Assembly (NCBI GenBank): GCA_024688885.1
Contig: JAILDV010000030.1
Span: 1 to 64,000 of the forward strand
Direction: 5' to 3'
From: Bacteroidaceae bacterium
GTDB taxonomy: Bacteria; Bacteroidota; Bacteroidia; Bacteroidales; Bacteroidaceae
DNA length: 64,000 bases
The position numbers and the translations under genes were made by a program. The notes under the pieces were generated by a model. The model searched no databases and was not told where the DNA came from. It was given only the letters and a program-made list of their open reading frames with translations. Positions 42,965 through 52,372 of this stretch are shown here, piece by piece. Within the stretch, counting starts at the first letter, position 1; each line of letters opens with the position of its first letter.

Positions 42965-43038
42965 AGTACTATGTTATTTTATGTTGTTCGAAAAAAGTTT
43001 GTTTGTAACGTTAACCTTAGCCCTAACCTTAACTAAAA

Positions 43039-45534
43039 TTAATCATCATCTTTTGTGTATCCTCCATAAGCAGAACCACCATAATATCCATAACGGGCAC
43101 CATAACGATGAGAACCGTAATAAGAGAAGGAGTCGGTAGTACCATTGAGGATAATGGACATCTTGGGCAAACGTTTGTCATCGTAATATTTCTGTACATC
43201 AGGAAGAAGGTTACGATCAAAATGTTCCGCACGAATAATGAACAATGTAGAATCCGTGCAACGGCCGACGATTGTAGCATCTGCAACAATCTCAACTGGC
43301 GGACAGTCAAGAAGGATGTATGCATATTGGTTACGCAATTCATCCAGTAACTTGCCAAGACGATCATCAAACAGCAGTTCTGTCGGGTTGGGCGGAATTG
43401 TTCCAACAGGCACTACATCCAAATAGTCATGCGTCGCGTTACGAACCACAATATCATCAAAACTATCCGTCACACCCGAAAGGTAGTCTGCAATACCAAT
43501 CTTAGGTTTGTCAACCATGGCGGAAAGAGATGCCTTACGGAGGTCAAGGTCTATCGCCAAGACTCGTTGCCTCTTGATAGCGAAAGAGGTGACGAGGTTT
43601 GTCACGACAAACGTCTTTCCCGAGTTTGGAGAGAAGGAGGTCAACATGATGACCTTACCTCGACTACCCTTTGCCGTCATAAACTCAATATTCGTACGAA
43701 TCACTCGGAACGCCTCATTGATGACATTTCGTGAATGATCTTTCACCAATATATGCAATGATTTATCTTCCTCTTCTTGAGCCAGTCTCAACATTATCAA
43801 AATATTGTTCCACAACTTCTTCCAAGGACCAAATACCTTTTCTTTCAAAGTACGATGACGACGGTGAATTGGAATCTCACCAATAAATGGTATAGAGAGC
43901 TCGTTCAAATCTTTGCGACCACGTACTTGATTGTTAATTGCCTCCAAAAGGAAGATAATCAAGGCAGGAACGGCAATACCGACGATAGCACCAATCATCC
44001 ATACCATACTGGGGACAGGGAATGTTGGGACATTTGAGCCAGAAGCAGGAGTAATCACCCTGTTGTTGTAAGCAGTAAAAGCTTGGGAAAGCTCGTTCTC
44101 CTCACGTTTCTGAAGAAGATACAGATAAAGGTTTTCCTTCACCTTCTGTTGACGTTCCTGATTCAACAGATATTTGGATTGTGAAGGGGATGATGCAATT
44201 TTACTATTTGCCTGTCCACGAATAGATTGGGCGGAACTCAGTTCCACATTCAAGGAAGCAATATGATTATCGACAGAGGCGATCAAAGCATTTCTTAGTT
44301 CTGCCAACTGCAAATCCTTCTCCTGAATGATGGGGTTCTGCAAGGAGCTGGCGCTCAACAGATTGTTACGAGACAAAAGCAATGCGTTGTATTCTGCGAT
44401 TTGTCCACTGATATTCGGACTATTCACGCCTTGATTGGCAGGAATCAAAGTGAATTTATTCGCCTCATTCGTCAAATAATTACGCACATACCGAGCCATG
44501 TGCAACTGGTTACTTATTTCTGTTGATTGAGCTGTCGCTGAGGTGGCTTGACTGATATAAATGCTCGCAACGTCACTTTGACCTGCAGGAATCAAGTTCT
44601 CAGATTTGAAATTTGAGATATCAGTTTCCACATTACCCAATTCCTTCTCAATCACGTCCAATCGTTCGCCTATAAATTCGGAGGTTGACACAGAACGTCG
44701 ATTGCAATCCTTCACCCAATTCTCATTATAAACGGCGATTATGGTAGAGAGGACATCTTCCGCCCGCTGAGGGCTTTCATCGTTGTATGTAAGCTTGATA
44801 ATTGTGGACATATCACTAACCGCACTCACATCCAAACCGGATGTGATTTTGTTCACAGCCGCATGAATTGGCGTACGTTCCACTCGAAGGGTTATCTCCT
44901 GCGGAGCATAATTCACGGATTTATTCACTTCAATTTGTCCTATCGGGGTTCTCACCGTCCTACCAACTTTTCCCGTAATGGAACCTGAGACCTTTTCACC
45001 ACCACGAACAAAATCGCTCATCACATAAGTACCATCATTCTTCAAATCAAACATGAATTCTGCAGATTCAGAATCATTCAAATCCAAAGGAATAATTTGT
45101 ACACTTAAGTTCGTACCATAGATGATTTCTTCATGAAAACGTCCTTGCGCATAACAATTCACCTCGAGATGAAGGTTACGCACGGTGGATTCTGCCAGAC
45201 TGGATGAACGGAGGGTGAACAACTCGTTCTGGACGTCCACACTTCCTCCAAACATATTGATGGCAGATCCGCCACTTGCTCCACCACCTGATTGCAAATC
45301 ATTCTTAATCAGGATGGATGCAGAACGAGTGTAAATCGGAGGTGTTGCTTGTAAATAGAAATACGAACCTGCGAGCCCTAAGGCAAGACATAAAAGGAAC
45401 CAATACCACTTAGAGGCGAAAACCATCAACATTTCGATGACCTTCGCATAGGCAGATCCACCTTTAGGTGCTGATGAGGCAGCATTTACCATTGGATAGC
45501 CACCATTCACGGGTTGATTATTAAGAGGCAACAT
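43039..45534 (-). CDS. wzc: Polysaccharide co-polymerase with BY-kinase domain (Wzc-like)
   Basis: 831 residues. First membrane segment WYWFLLCLALGLAGSYFYL near residue 44, periplasmic Wzz domain with coiled-coil, second membrane segment MVWMIGAIVGIAVPALIIFL near 507. Cytoplasmic kinase follows: Walker A as FSPNSGKTFVVTNLV, Walker A' RVLAIDLDLRKASLSAMV, Walker B YILLDCPPVEIVADATIVG. The tail ends in a Tyr-rich cluster, YYGSHRYGARYGYYGGSAYG, for autophosphorylation. It controls chain length and export together with Wza. No separate Wzb-type phosphatase was seen in the window. Confidence 0.92.
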   Translation of the reverse strand: MLPLNNQPVNGGYPMVNAASSAPKGGSAYAKVIEMLMVFASKWYWFLLCLALGLAGSYFYLQATPPIYTRSASILIKNDLQSGGGASGGSAINMFGGSVDVQNELFTLRSSSLAESTVRNLHLEVNCYAQGRFHEEIIYGTNLSVQIIPLDLNDSESAEFMFDLKNDGTYVMSDFVRGGEKVSGSITGKVGRTVRTPIGQIEVNKSVNYAPQEITLRVERTPIHAAVNKITSGLDVSAVSDMSTIIKLTYNDESPQRAEDVLSTIIAVYNENWVKDCNRRSVSTSEFIGERLDVIEKELGNVETDISNFKSENLIPAGQSDVASIYISQATSATAQSTEISNQLHMARYVRNYLTNEANKFTLIPANQGVNSPNISGQIAEYNALLLSRNNLLSASSLQNPIIQEKDLQLAELRNALIASVDNHIASLNVELSSAQSIRGQANSKIASSPSQSKYLLNQERQQKVKENLYLYLLQKREENELSQAFTAYNNRVITPASGSNVPTFPVPSMVWMIGAIVGIAVPALIIFLLEAINNQVRGRKDLNELSIPFIGEIPIHRRHRTLKEKVFGPWKKLWNNILIMLRLAQEEEDKSLHILVKDHSRNVINEAFRVIRTNIEFMTAKGSRGKVIMLTSFSPNSGKTFVVTNLVTSFAIKRQRVLAIDLDLRKASLSAMVDKPKIGIADYLSGVTDSFDDIVVRNATHDYLDVVPVGTIPPNPTELLFDDRLGKLLDELRNQYAYILLDCPPVEIVADATIVGRCTDSTLFIIRAEHFDRNLLPDVQKYYDDKRLPKMSIILNGTTDSFSYYGSHRYGARYGYYGGSAYGGYTKDDD

Positions 45535-45577
45535 GTTTAGTTTAGAGTTTAGAGTTTAGAGTTTAGAGACAAGAGTT
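45535..45577. repeat. GTTTAGA heptamer tandem between wza and wzc
   Basis: Repeated GTTTAGA, with one interruption (GACAA), fills the 49-bp spacer between wza and wzc. The same heptamer is repeated at 53733-53761 upstream of the GH105 gene. Confidence 0.8.
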
Positions 45578-45583
45578 TAGAGC

Positions 45584-46354
45584 TTATTTGAACCACGCTA
45601 TTGCACTCACAATAAAGGTCGCCATACTAATCCAGAACGACGGCTGAACAGTGGAATTACCCATAACCGTTGCATTGCGCTTTTCTTTGTTGTTCATCTC
45701 AACATATATCACATCATTCTGCTGCAAGTAATACACTGGAGATGAATACAGATCTTCTGCAGAACAAAGGTTCACCTCATACACTGTTTTTTTTCCATAA
45801 TTCTCACGAATCACCTTCACATTGGTACGCTGACCATTAATATTCAAATCGCCACGTGAACCGATGGCGTCAAGAATCGTAAATTTATCCCTATCTATTT
45901 GAATGCGTCCCGCACCTGCCGCACCCAAGACGATTACATACAAGTTTGAATAATCAACGGTCACTATTGGATCACGAATCAATCCTTTCTCCATAATCTG
46001 TTCTCGTATTGTTTCCTGAAGCTCCTGACGATTCAAACCAGCTACATGAATCTTACCTAACATGGGGAAACGAATACTGCCTTCCGAATCTATCGTATAT
46101 CGGGAGCCTTCATTTCCGCCACTGCTTCCAGAAGACAAACTGAACTGATCAGCAAGTTCTTTCTTATCCGAACTCACCATAATTCTAATTTCGTCATCCG
46201 CCTTAAATTTGATTTCCACCGGATTCTGAACGACGATAGATTTGCCTGGATTAAAATCTTGGAAATAAGCAATGTCTTTAGGCACTGAGCAAGAACTCAA
46301 CATTGCGAGAGCAACCACTAAAGTGATTCCAAGAAACAAATGCGCTTTTTTCAT
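45584..46354 (-). CDS. wza: Wza-like polysaccharide export lipoprotein
   Basis: 256 residues. Lipoprotein signal MKKAHLFLGITLVVALAMLS followed by the lipobox Cys (LSSC). The Poly_export domain contains FKADDEIRIMVSS, YTIDSEGSIRFPMLGKIHVA and GLNRQELQETIREQI; an SLBB-like part has YVIVLGAAGAGRIQI and PVYYLQQNDVIYVEMNNKEK. The C-terminal hydrophobic SFWISMATFIVSAIAWF resembles the outer-membrane helix of Wza. It is the first gene of the locus, behind a leader of about 200 nt. Confidence 0.92.
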   Translation of the reverse strand: MKKAHLFLGITLVVALAMLSSCSVPKDIAYFQDFNPGKSIVVQNPVEIKFKADDEIRIMVSSDKKELADQFSLSSGSSGGNEGSRYTIDSEGSIRFPMLGKIHVAGLNRQELQETIREQIMEKGLIRDPIVTVDYSNLYVIVLGAAGAGRIQIDRDKFTILDAIGSRGDLNINGQRTNVKVIRENYGKKTVYEVNLCSAEDLYSSPVYYLQQNDVIYVEMNNKEKRNATVMGNSTVQPSFWISMATFIVSAIAWFK

Positions 46355-46672
46355 ATTTAATATTTTTTAACTTTCAAAAATCCTTACATTCTCCCAAAAT
46401 GTCTCTTTGAAGGGCATTTAATGATTTTTCGTTTCCGAGCACACCCTTACTTCACCCCATCCTCTACAACAGGGTGTCTTTCAAAGTGTTAGAAACAAAC
46501 TTGTGATTAATTAGCCTCGCTAAAGTCACAGATTCAGGTTGTATTTATACAAACTAACGTCAAATGTACGCATTTCTTAAATAATAAAAAAGAATTTTAA
46601 CAAAAAAAATTGCATGCGTAATCATGAGAAAACAACGTATAATAAGGCATCAAATAGTATCAGGATGGCATT
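46355..46672 (-). promoter_or_regulatory. Leader and promoter region of the polysaccharide operon
   Basis: The 318-bp gap contains no gene. A minus-strand TACATTTG (46561-46568) fits the -7 box with a T-rich stretch near -33, predicting a 5' leader of about 200 nt. Inside the leader ACACCCT (46441-46447) and AGGGTGT (46471-46477) form a stem. Long leaders of this kind are where UpxY antiterminators act in Bacteroides; a link to the NusG-like gene at 11038 is inference. Confidence 0.5.
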
Positions 46673-47974
46673 TTAGTTGCCATCTGGTTTCACTATGTCG
46701 ATGAAAGGGCCGTCATTCCAATGGAAAGATTTCCAATCATCTGGTTGGGACGGATTAAATGGAATGTAATCTTTTTGAACATATTGAACGATGGGCATAT
46801 TCAGAGCTTTCATCCCCTCCACCATCATTTTTGAAATCTCATATGCTCCATAAGGATTAAAATGCGTGTTGTCTTCAAAGGCTTTCAATTGCCCCGGATA
46901 TGTACGTGCTGGGTAGTGAACAAAAGCATGTTTGCTACCTTCCATCCCAAGTTTTTCATAAAAAACGCGAGTCATGTCATGAAGTTCTATGAGCTGAACT
47001 CCTAAATCTTTTGCCACCCATCGCATTGCTTCTGGATAATTGGCATGTGTCTCCAGAATTTTTCCGTTGCTATCAAAAGAACGTCGTTGTGTGGGGGTGA
47101 CAAAGATGGGAGTCACCCCTTTGGTGCGAGCCTCATCAATAAAATGTTTCAGCGCATATGCATAATTATAGAAAGCCCCGCTACCTGGACGTTTCTCCTT
47201 CTGGTCATTATGACCAAATTCCATCAATAGATAGTCACCCTTCTTCATCAAAGACACAATCTTTTTCAAGCGTCCTGCTGCAATGAAAGACGTGGCAGTC
47301 TCACCACTTTCCGCATAATTGGCAATAGCCACCTTATCCGTAAACCAACGAGTTATCATCTGTCCCCACGATGCCCAAGGTTCATAGTCCTGATCTACAA
47401 CCGTGGAATTACCACATAGCCATAGTGTTGGGACATCATTAGCTGGTTCAATCATAATTGAAGACACCGTCGGTAAATCGCCATTCACCTCTATTGTCAA
47501 CTTATCATCCCAATTCATCTTACCCTCTTCACGCTTCTTAATACGTACATAGTCGCTTTTCCCATCAGGAAGCTGTATGGTTGTGTTTCGCTTGTTAACG
47601 ACGAAGGAGCATGTTTTGAATTCGCCCTTCTTCGTTTCCACATTTTGAACAAAAAGACGTCGTGACTCAGCCCTAACAGTGGTGTTTCCTTTCGTCTTTT
47701 TAGATCCTAACGTAACTGTCACTTTATAATTTCCATCTGGCAATGCCACAGAGAAATAGAAAATACCATCTGACAGATGATAGGTCTCGTTTTGTGCTTT
47801 TCGTGCCTCTGCTATTACCTCTTGAAAATCATAGCCGTAGCCACTTTCCATGGTAAAGACATCAGTGGGTTTCACTTGAATAGCAGATTTGTCGCGACCA
47901 TCAAAGGAAAATGTTTGGGCACTGGACACTAAAATGGAAAAACTAAAAACTAATAATAAATAAAACTTTTTCAT
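46673..47974 (-). CDS. CE12-type rhamnogalacturonan acetylesterase (SGNH hydrolase), secreted
   Basis: 433 residues with signal peptide (MKKFYLLLVFSFSILVSSAQ). Residues ~22-165 form a galactose-binding-like sandwich (YHLSDGIFYFSVALPDGNYK). The SGNH part has the nucleophile Ser in LWLCGNSTVVDQDYEPWASW (GNS in place of GDS), ANYAESGETATSF, MEFGHNDQ and the catalytic Asp-His pair in DNTHFNPYGAYEIS. It removes acetyl groups from rhamnogalacturonan. Its start overlaps the GH2 stop by 4 bp, so the two are co-expressed. Confidence 0.88.
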   Translation of the reverse strand: MKKFYLLLVFSFSILVSSAQTFSFDGRDKSAIQVKPTDVFTMESGYGYDFQEVIAEARKAQNETYHLSDGIFYFSVALPDGNYKVTVTLGSKKTKGNTTVRAESRRLFVQNVETKKGEFKTCSFVVNKRNTTIQLPDGKSDYVRIKKREEGKMNWDDKLTIEVNGDLPTVSSIMIEPANDVPTLWLCGNSTVVDQDYEPWASWGQMITRWFTDKVAIANYAESGETATSFIAAGRLKKIVSLMKKGDYLLMEFGHNDQKEKRPGSGAFYNYAYALKHFIDEARTKGVTPIFVTPTQRRSFDSNGKILETHANYPEAMRWVAKDLGVQLIELHDMTRVFYEKLGMEGSKHAFVHYPARTYPGQLKAFEDNTHFNPYGAYEISKMMVEGMKALNMPIVQYVQKDYIPFNPSQPDDWKSFHWNDGPFIDIVKPDGN

Positions 47975-50900
47975 TCTGTTTGTTCTGGTTTTGTCGGACT
48001 CACAAGTGCTGGTTTTAGTTCATCAGGAGAATCCGACGTGTACATATCTATTTCTCCCGCCACTTTGGTGAAGAGGTCTGAAACCAACTGCAAATCGAGT
48101 GTCCATTGAGGTTTAAATTTATCCGACTGCATATAGTGGAGAATGGACTCTCTCATTTGTCGGGCAACAATTCGTTTGTTTAAGTTATTAGTGATGTCCA
48201 TCGTTGTCATCACCAATTTTCCTTTACCCACATTGGCTTCGAAGAGCATGCCTATCTTACGAGAGACAAACCATGTGTCTATACTCTGTACCAATGGTTG
48301 GAAAGTTGTTGGAAAATCCGTAAACTGCATGACTTGAGCACGGTTCACCAATTCCCACCACTGCATGTCTGAATGGTAGTCAGTGGGGAAAAGGTCAAAG
48401 ATAGAATGGGTATTCTCCACAAAAATGCCTGTAGTATGCGGTGGACGCATCTTGAACCACGAGGTGTTCCAGAAGACAGGAGTGAACTGCTGCACCACCT
48501 CTTTGCCATAGCTAACCTTACCAGCAGCGCAAATGAGTACGTTACCACCTTTATTCAAGGTTTTGATGGCTTTTTCATCCAAGGATTCCGTCACATATAT
48601 TCCCTTGGGCACAAGGTTCTGATCATAGTGTACAGCATCCTCCATGGAAGTGGGATAAACCCAGAAGTCCCAATGGTTCTGCGCTTCCGTACCTGGAATA
48701 GTCACAGTGAGGGTCATCTTCGCAGGTTCCTTCACATCCGTCAATGGCACAGAGATCTTGCCCAATTCAATATTGCCGCCAACAGGGAGAGTGCTGGTGG
48801 GGAAACTCCCCGAGGCAAAAGGAACGTCTGAAGGTTGGTCTGCATTGGTGGAATGAGAACTAGAAGCCTTGCTGATTACCCATTGGGGCGACACATTCTT
48901 CAGTTCCCCTTCCGAGAACTGGCTCAACTCCACTTCCGCCTCAAAGGTCTCGTCGCTCTGATAGGTGAACTTTGGCAGTTTTGCCAATGGTACAATGGGT
49001 GAACAGAATTCACGGAACTCACGATCTGTGATATAGCCCTTATCATCAAAAAACACGTCGGTCACGCCCACCAACGCTGTACCTTGTCCAGAATAGTCAT
49101 TGAGTGAAAGCAACTGGAAACCCGCATAGTTAGGGGTTCGCAGGGTGCGTTCCACCTCTGCTTTATAGCATAGTGCCTGCAACTTTCCCGAAGCCATCAT
49201 GAAATCGTGTCCCCTTGATTCCATTCCATTATCTCTCAGCAAGTCACGGAAGATTTCGAAGTTCTTTGCCTTGTTCACCCCCGTATATTTACCGATTTCA
49301 TCAAAATTCGGGAAAGCGCACCACTGTCCGGTTTCATGGCTGACAAAAGGCATCGTAATAGGAGTGTTCGGCATATCCTTTCCATTATAAGTTGTGATGT
49401 TCTGTTCAAAAGTCACCACAGATTCCGGAGCAGTTCTTGCCCATTCGTTCAAGCCGCGAGCACCTGCCTTCACTGCAAATTCGCTACCTGGTTGCCATGC
49501 CCATCCTCCTCCAACACTGAAACCACAATACAGATGTCTCGGGTCGTATGCCTTCATCTGCGCCACATGCTCAGTTGCCCATGGCACCCAATTACCCGCA
49601 GGTTCATTGCCAAAAGCATAGAACGTGAATGATGGGTGATTACCATATTCGTTAGCAATAGCCATGCTTTCTTCCATCAAGTATTTGTCAATCGGTTCGC
49701 CCCTTCCCAATCGCACACCATGATTAGGCCACGACGGACCTTCGGGTTGAAGATAGAAACCCGTCAGGTCAGCAGCCACAAAAGCCGCTTCAGGGGGACA
49801 ATAGCTATGGAAACGCATATGGTTGAGCCCATACGATTTGCAAGTCTTAAACACCTTCATCCACGACTCCACATCGGTTGGAGGGTAGCCCGTGTTGGGG
49901 AAGTCGCAGTTCTCTACCGTACCACGTAAGAGAATCTCTTTACCATTCAGATAGAACATCTTATCTTTTATTTCCATCTTACGCATGCCAAACATGGTTT
50001 CTTTTCGATAAGTCTTCCCATCCGAAGTCCTCACTTCCACCTCCAATCTATACAATTGAGGATGGAACTCATCCCAAAGAAGCATGCCTTCCCCCATCTG
50101 AAGAGCGATGTCACAATCTACTGTCTTCACGTCACTCAGAACCACCTCTTTCAGCTTACTTTCCACCACATGTTGCTTGTCCGTATTGAATGCCGTCGCC
50201 TTCATCGTCACCGTTGCTTTCTGGTTCGGTTTGCAATCCAACATCTCCAGATGAACTCGTGCCGTCTTACTGTCAATGTCCGGATAAACCGCCACATAGT
50301 CAATCACATTGAAAGGGCGTAATTCCATCTTACCGACGATTCCATTCCAGTCACCCTGCGTTTGGTCAGTCACTGAATGTGAATCCTGCCCCACCTTCAC
50401 TGTTTCCGGGTCGTTATCCACACAAATGGCAATTGTATTCTCACCAGGCTTCAACAAACCATACAAATAAAATACATGAGGCACCGACAACGACTTTTGC
50501 ATACGGTCCACCTTCTCACCATTCACCCATACTTCCGTTGTAATATGTGGACGCTCTAAATACAGCGAGTACATTGGCACCGACTCATTCTCTGGCAATG
50601 TTACACGTTTCTTATACCACGCCTTCCCCACATAATGTTTGTCTGGTGTCAGGAAAAATTGTAATTTCATATCTTTTCCTGGCTGACGGTATTTCGCCAT
50701 ATAAGGATTATAGAAATAACTGGAGTCATATAATGAACCCACCCATTTCGTATCCACGCTGATATCATCGCCCTTCAGTTGCTGTGGCATTGATGCCGGC
50801 AAGGTAATGACATCGTTCATCTGATAGTCAGGTTGATACCACTTTTCTTCTACGCCCTTTCCTTCACGGTCAATCTGGAACTGCCATGTTCCGCTCAAAT

Positions 50901-50988
50901 CTATTGACTGAGCGAAACTCGTCAAGTAAAGAGATAAAACGAGGACACAAGTCCCCAAGCGTTGTAAAACAAATAGGTTATTTCTCAT
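47971..50988 (-). CDS. GH2-family glycosidase, secreted
   Basis: 1005 residues with a signal peptide ending TSFAQ. Domain order: sugar-binding sandwich (IDLSGTWQFQID, AWYKKRVTLPENE, LYLERPHITTEVWVNGEKVD), immunoglobulin-like domain, TIM barrel starting FYLNGKEILLRGTVEN with the acid/base Glu in FYAFGNEPAGNW and the nucleophile Glu in PFVSHETGQWCAFPN, then a long C-terminal beta-rich region. Pairing with CE12 and the nearby GH105 suggests a beta-galactosidase or beta-glucuronidase acting on pectin side chains. The exact sugar cannot be read from sequence. Confidence 0.85.
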   Translation of the reverse strand: MRNNLFVLQRLGTCVLVLSLYLTSFAQSIDLSGTWQFQIDREGKGVEEKWYQPDYQMNDVITLPASMPQQLKGDDISVDTKWVGSLYDSSYFYNPYMAKYRQPGKDMKLQFFLTPDKHYVGKAWYKKRVTLPENESVPMYSLYLERPHITTEVWVNGEKVDRMQKSLSVPHVFYLYGLLKPGENTIAICVDNDPETVKVGQDSHSVTDQTQGDWNGIVGKMELRPFNVIDYVAVYPDIDSKTARVHLEMLDCKPNQKATVTMKATAFNTDKQHVVESKLKEVVLSDVKTVDCDIALQMGEGMLLWDEFHPQLYRLEVEVRTSDGKTYRKETMFGMRKMEIKDKMFYLNGKEILLRGTVENCDFPNTGYPPTDVESWMKVFKTCKSYGLNHMRFHSYCPPEAAFVAADLTGFYLQPEGPSWPNHGVRLGRGEPIDKYLMEESMAIANEYGNHPSFTFYAFGNEPAGNWVPWATEHVAQMKAYDPRHLYCGFSVGGGWAWQPGSEFAVKAGARGLNEWARTAPESVVTFEQNITTYNGKDMPNTPITMPFVSHETGQWCAFPNFDEIGKYTGVNKAKNFEIFRDLLRDNGMESRGHDFMMASGKLQALCYKAEVERTLRTPNYAGFQLLSLNDYSGQGTALVGVTDVFFDDKGYITDREFREFCSPIVPLAKLPKFTYQSDETFEAEVELSQFSEGELKNVSPQWVISKASSSHSTNADQPSDVPFASGSFPTSTLPVGGNIELGKISVPLTDVKEPAKMTLTVTIPGTEAQNHWDFWVYPTSMEDAVHYDQNLVPKGIYVTESLDEKAIKTLNKGGNVLICAAGKVSYGKEVVQQFTPVFWNTSWFKMRPPHTTGIFVENTHSIFDLFPTDYHSDMQWWELVNRAQVMQFTDFPTTFQPLVQSIDTWFVSRKIGMLFEANVGKGKLVMTTMDITNNLNKRIVARQMRESILHYMQSDKFKPQWTLDLQLVSDLFTKVAGEIDMYTSDSPDELKPALVSPTKPEQTE

Positions 50989-51021
50989 TATTAGTTAGCA
51001 TATTTGGTGTGCGAAGGTACA

Positions 51022-51054
51022 TAAAAAGCGGCAAACTCACAAGAGTATGCCGCT
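51022..51054 (-). terminator. Rho-independent terminator after the ferredoxin gene
   Basis: Minus strand AGCGGCA, an inner ACTC-TTGT-GAGT, TGCCGCT, then TTTTAT. It is a clean stem-loop with T-run 42 bp past the ferredoxin stop, insulating the GH2 gene behind it. Confidence 0.85.
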
Positions 51055-51095
51055 AAAAATCATAAAATATGTGTAAATATCTACAGAATCGAGCC

Positions 51096-51269
51096 TTACT
51101 CACCTGGAGCAATAGCACCTGCAGGACAAGCATCAGCGCATGTACCACAATCTACACATGCATCTGCATCAATAACATACTTGCCATCACCTTCGCTGAT
51201 AGCACCTGATGGACACTCACCTGCGCAAGTTCCACACATTACACAATCGTCACTAATTACGTAAGCCAT
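51096..51269 (-). CDS. 2[4Fe-4S] ferredoxin
   Basis: 57 residues, MAYVISDDCVMCGTCAGECP and later CVDCGTCADACPAGAIAPGE. Two CxxCxxCxxxCP motifs bind two [4Fe-4S] clusters, as in clostridial-type ferredoxins used by anaerobes for pyruvate oxidation and other low-potential electron transfer. It is a single-gene unit with a good promoter (51312-51344), an AAAAGGA ribosome-binding site and its own terminator. High expression is likely. Confidence 0.95.
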   Translation of the reverse strand: MAYVISDDCVMCGTCAGECPSGAISEGDGKYVIDADACVDCGTCADACPAGAIAPGE

Positions 51270-51311
51270 AATTTTCCTTTTATTTTCAATTACTAATATT
51301 TATTCGCGATG

Positions 51312-51344
51312 CAAATGTAGGAAAACTTTTAATTAACTACCAAA
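51312..51344 (-). promoter_or_regulatory. Promoter of the ferredoxin gene
   Basis: Minus strand TTTG (51341-51344), 21 nt, TACATTTG (51312-51319), 43 bp before the ATG. One of the best matches in the window to the Bacteroidota consensus. Confidence 0.75.
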
Positions 51345-51403
51345 TTTTAGGTAGAGAAAATGCGGTTCCCACATGAAAATCATACCTAAAAGTAAGTATA
51401 GGA

Positions 51404-52372
51404 CTATTTTCCGTCTTCAAATGTCACCGTTTGCAATGCAGCTTCCAATTGTCGCATGATGGGGCGTTTTTTCTTGTCTGGAGCAAAGACGAAGCCTTCA
51501 ACCACGAGGAAACGGTTTCGTACAGTGTCAGCATAGACATAGCTGACAAAGGGACCTCCCATCGCATCGTTCCGCATGTCCCAAAGTCCACGAACAACAA
51601 CCAAGTCTTTTCTGGTAATATCATCCACATTCACCGTTCTCCTATCTGTTTCCATCCACCGGTCATCTCTATCTCCAGGGATGTTCACCTTCATCACCGA
51701 ATCACGCATATCCTCAAAGGAATATGTTTCTGACAATGGTAGGGCATATACACAAACATTCTGCTGAAAATCCCTCTTGCTTGCTGACGCCCACAAGAAA
51801 TCCTTACCCACCTTCATATCATCCACATCTTGTGGAACTTTAACACTCACACCAAACTGTTTCCTCACTTGCGCCAATACCGCTCCATTATAATTCTTCT
51901 CCAACAATCTCCTTTCACGGGCAAACTCATTCTCATTAAATTTTCTGAGAATATCTTTTTGATGCTCCTCCAATAATTTGACAAACTCCTCATTAGTCGG
52001 AGCATACAATCCCTCCACCACCTGCGGCTTGGCATATAAATCTTTCTCCAGCGTCATTTTCGGTTCTGTAAATTTTCTCGCCACGTCCACAAACAAGATG
52101 TTGGCATATACTTTGAACGTGCCATTGAAAGCATGTGGGTTGATATACGTCACACGAAAGTTGCTTTCCCGCTGAGGGAGTCCCCCAATGGGTGCCTCTA
52201 CAACTTCCACCAGTTTCTGTCCCGTCTCAGTCTTCAGCCACTCCTTGTCAGCCACCACCAACAGTTCGTATGGTGCACTCTGCACCTTACCGACGGTCTT
52301 ACCTTTCTTTTTATCCGATGTACATGACACCAACAGCATCATACACATTATTATATATATACAATATTTCAT
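51404..52372 (-). CDS. DUF4837 lipoprotein
   Basis: 322 residues. Signal MKYCIYIIMCMMLLVSC with lipobox Cys followed by TSDKKKGK, then SAPYELLVVADKEWLKTETG and GLPQRESNFRVTYINPHAFN, which are typical of the DUF4837 family restricted to Bacteroidota. Later GKDFLWASASKRDFQQNVCV and the late GPFVSYVYADT segment also fit. Function is unknown. Its ATG overlaps the GH105 stop (ATGA). Confidence 0.85.
   Translation of the reverse strand: MKYCIYIIMCMMLLVSCTSDKKKGKTVGKVQSAPYELLVVADKEWLKTETGQKLVEVVEAPIGGLPQRESNFRVTYINPHAFNGTFKVYANILFVDVARKFTEPKMTLEKDLYAKPQVVEGLYAPTNEEFVKLLEEHQKDILRKFNENEFARERRLLEKNYNGAVLAQVRKQFGVSVKVPQDVDDMKVGKDFLWASASKRDFQQNVCVYALPLSETYSFEDMRDSVMKVNIPGDRDDRWMETDRRTVNVDDITRKDLVVVRGLWDMRNDAMGGPFVSYVYADTVRNRFLVVEGFVFAPDKKKRPIMRQLEAALQTVTFEDGK

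Noticed and set aside
18145-46354. Insertion sequence or prophage within the polysaccharide locus
   Set aside because: No transposase, integrase or phage gene is seen. Rearrangement signs are limited to repeats, GT4 relics and GxxExxY elements.
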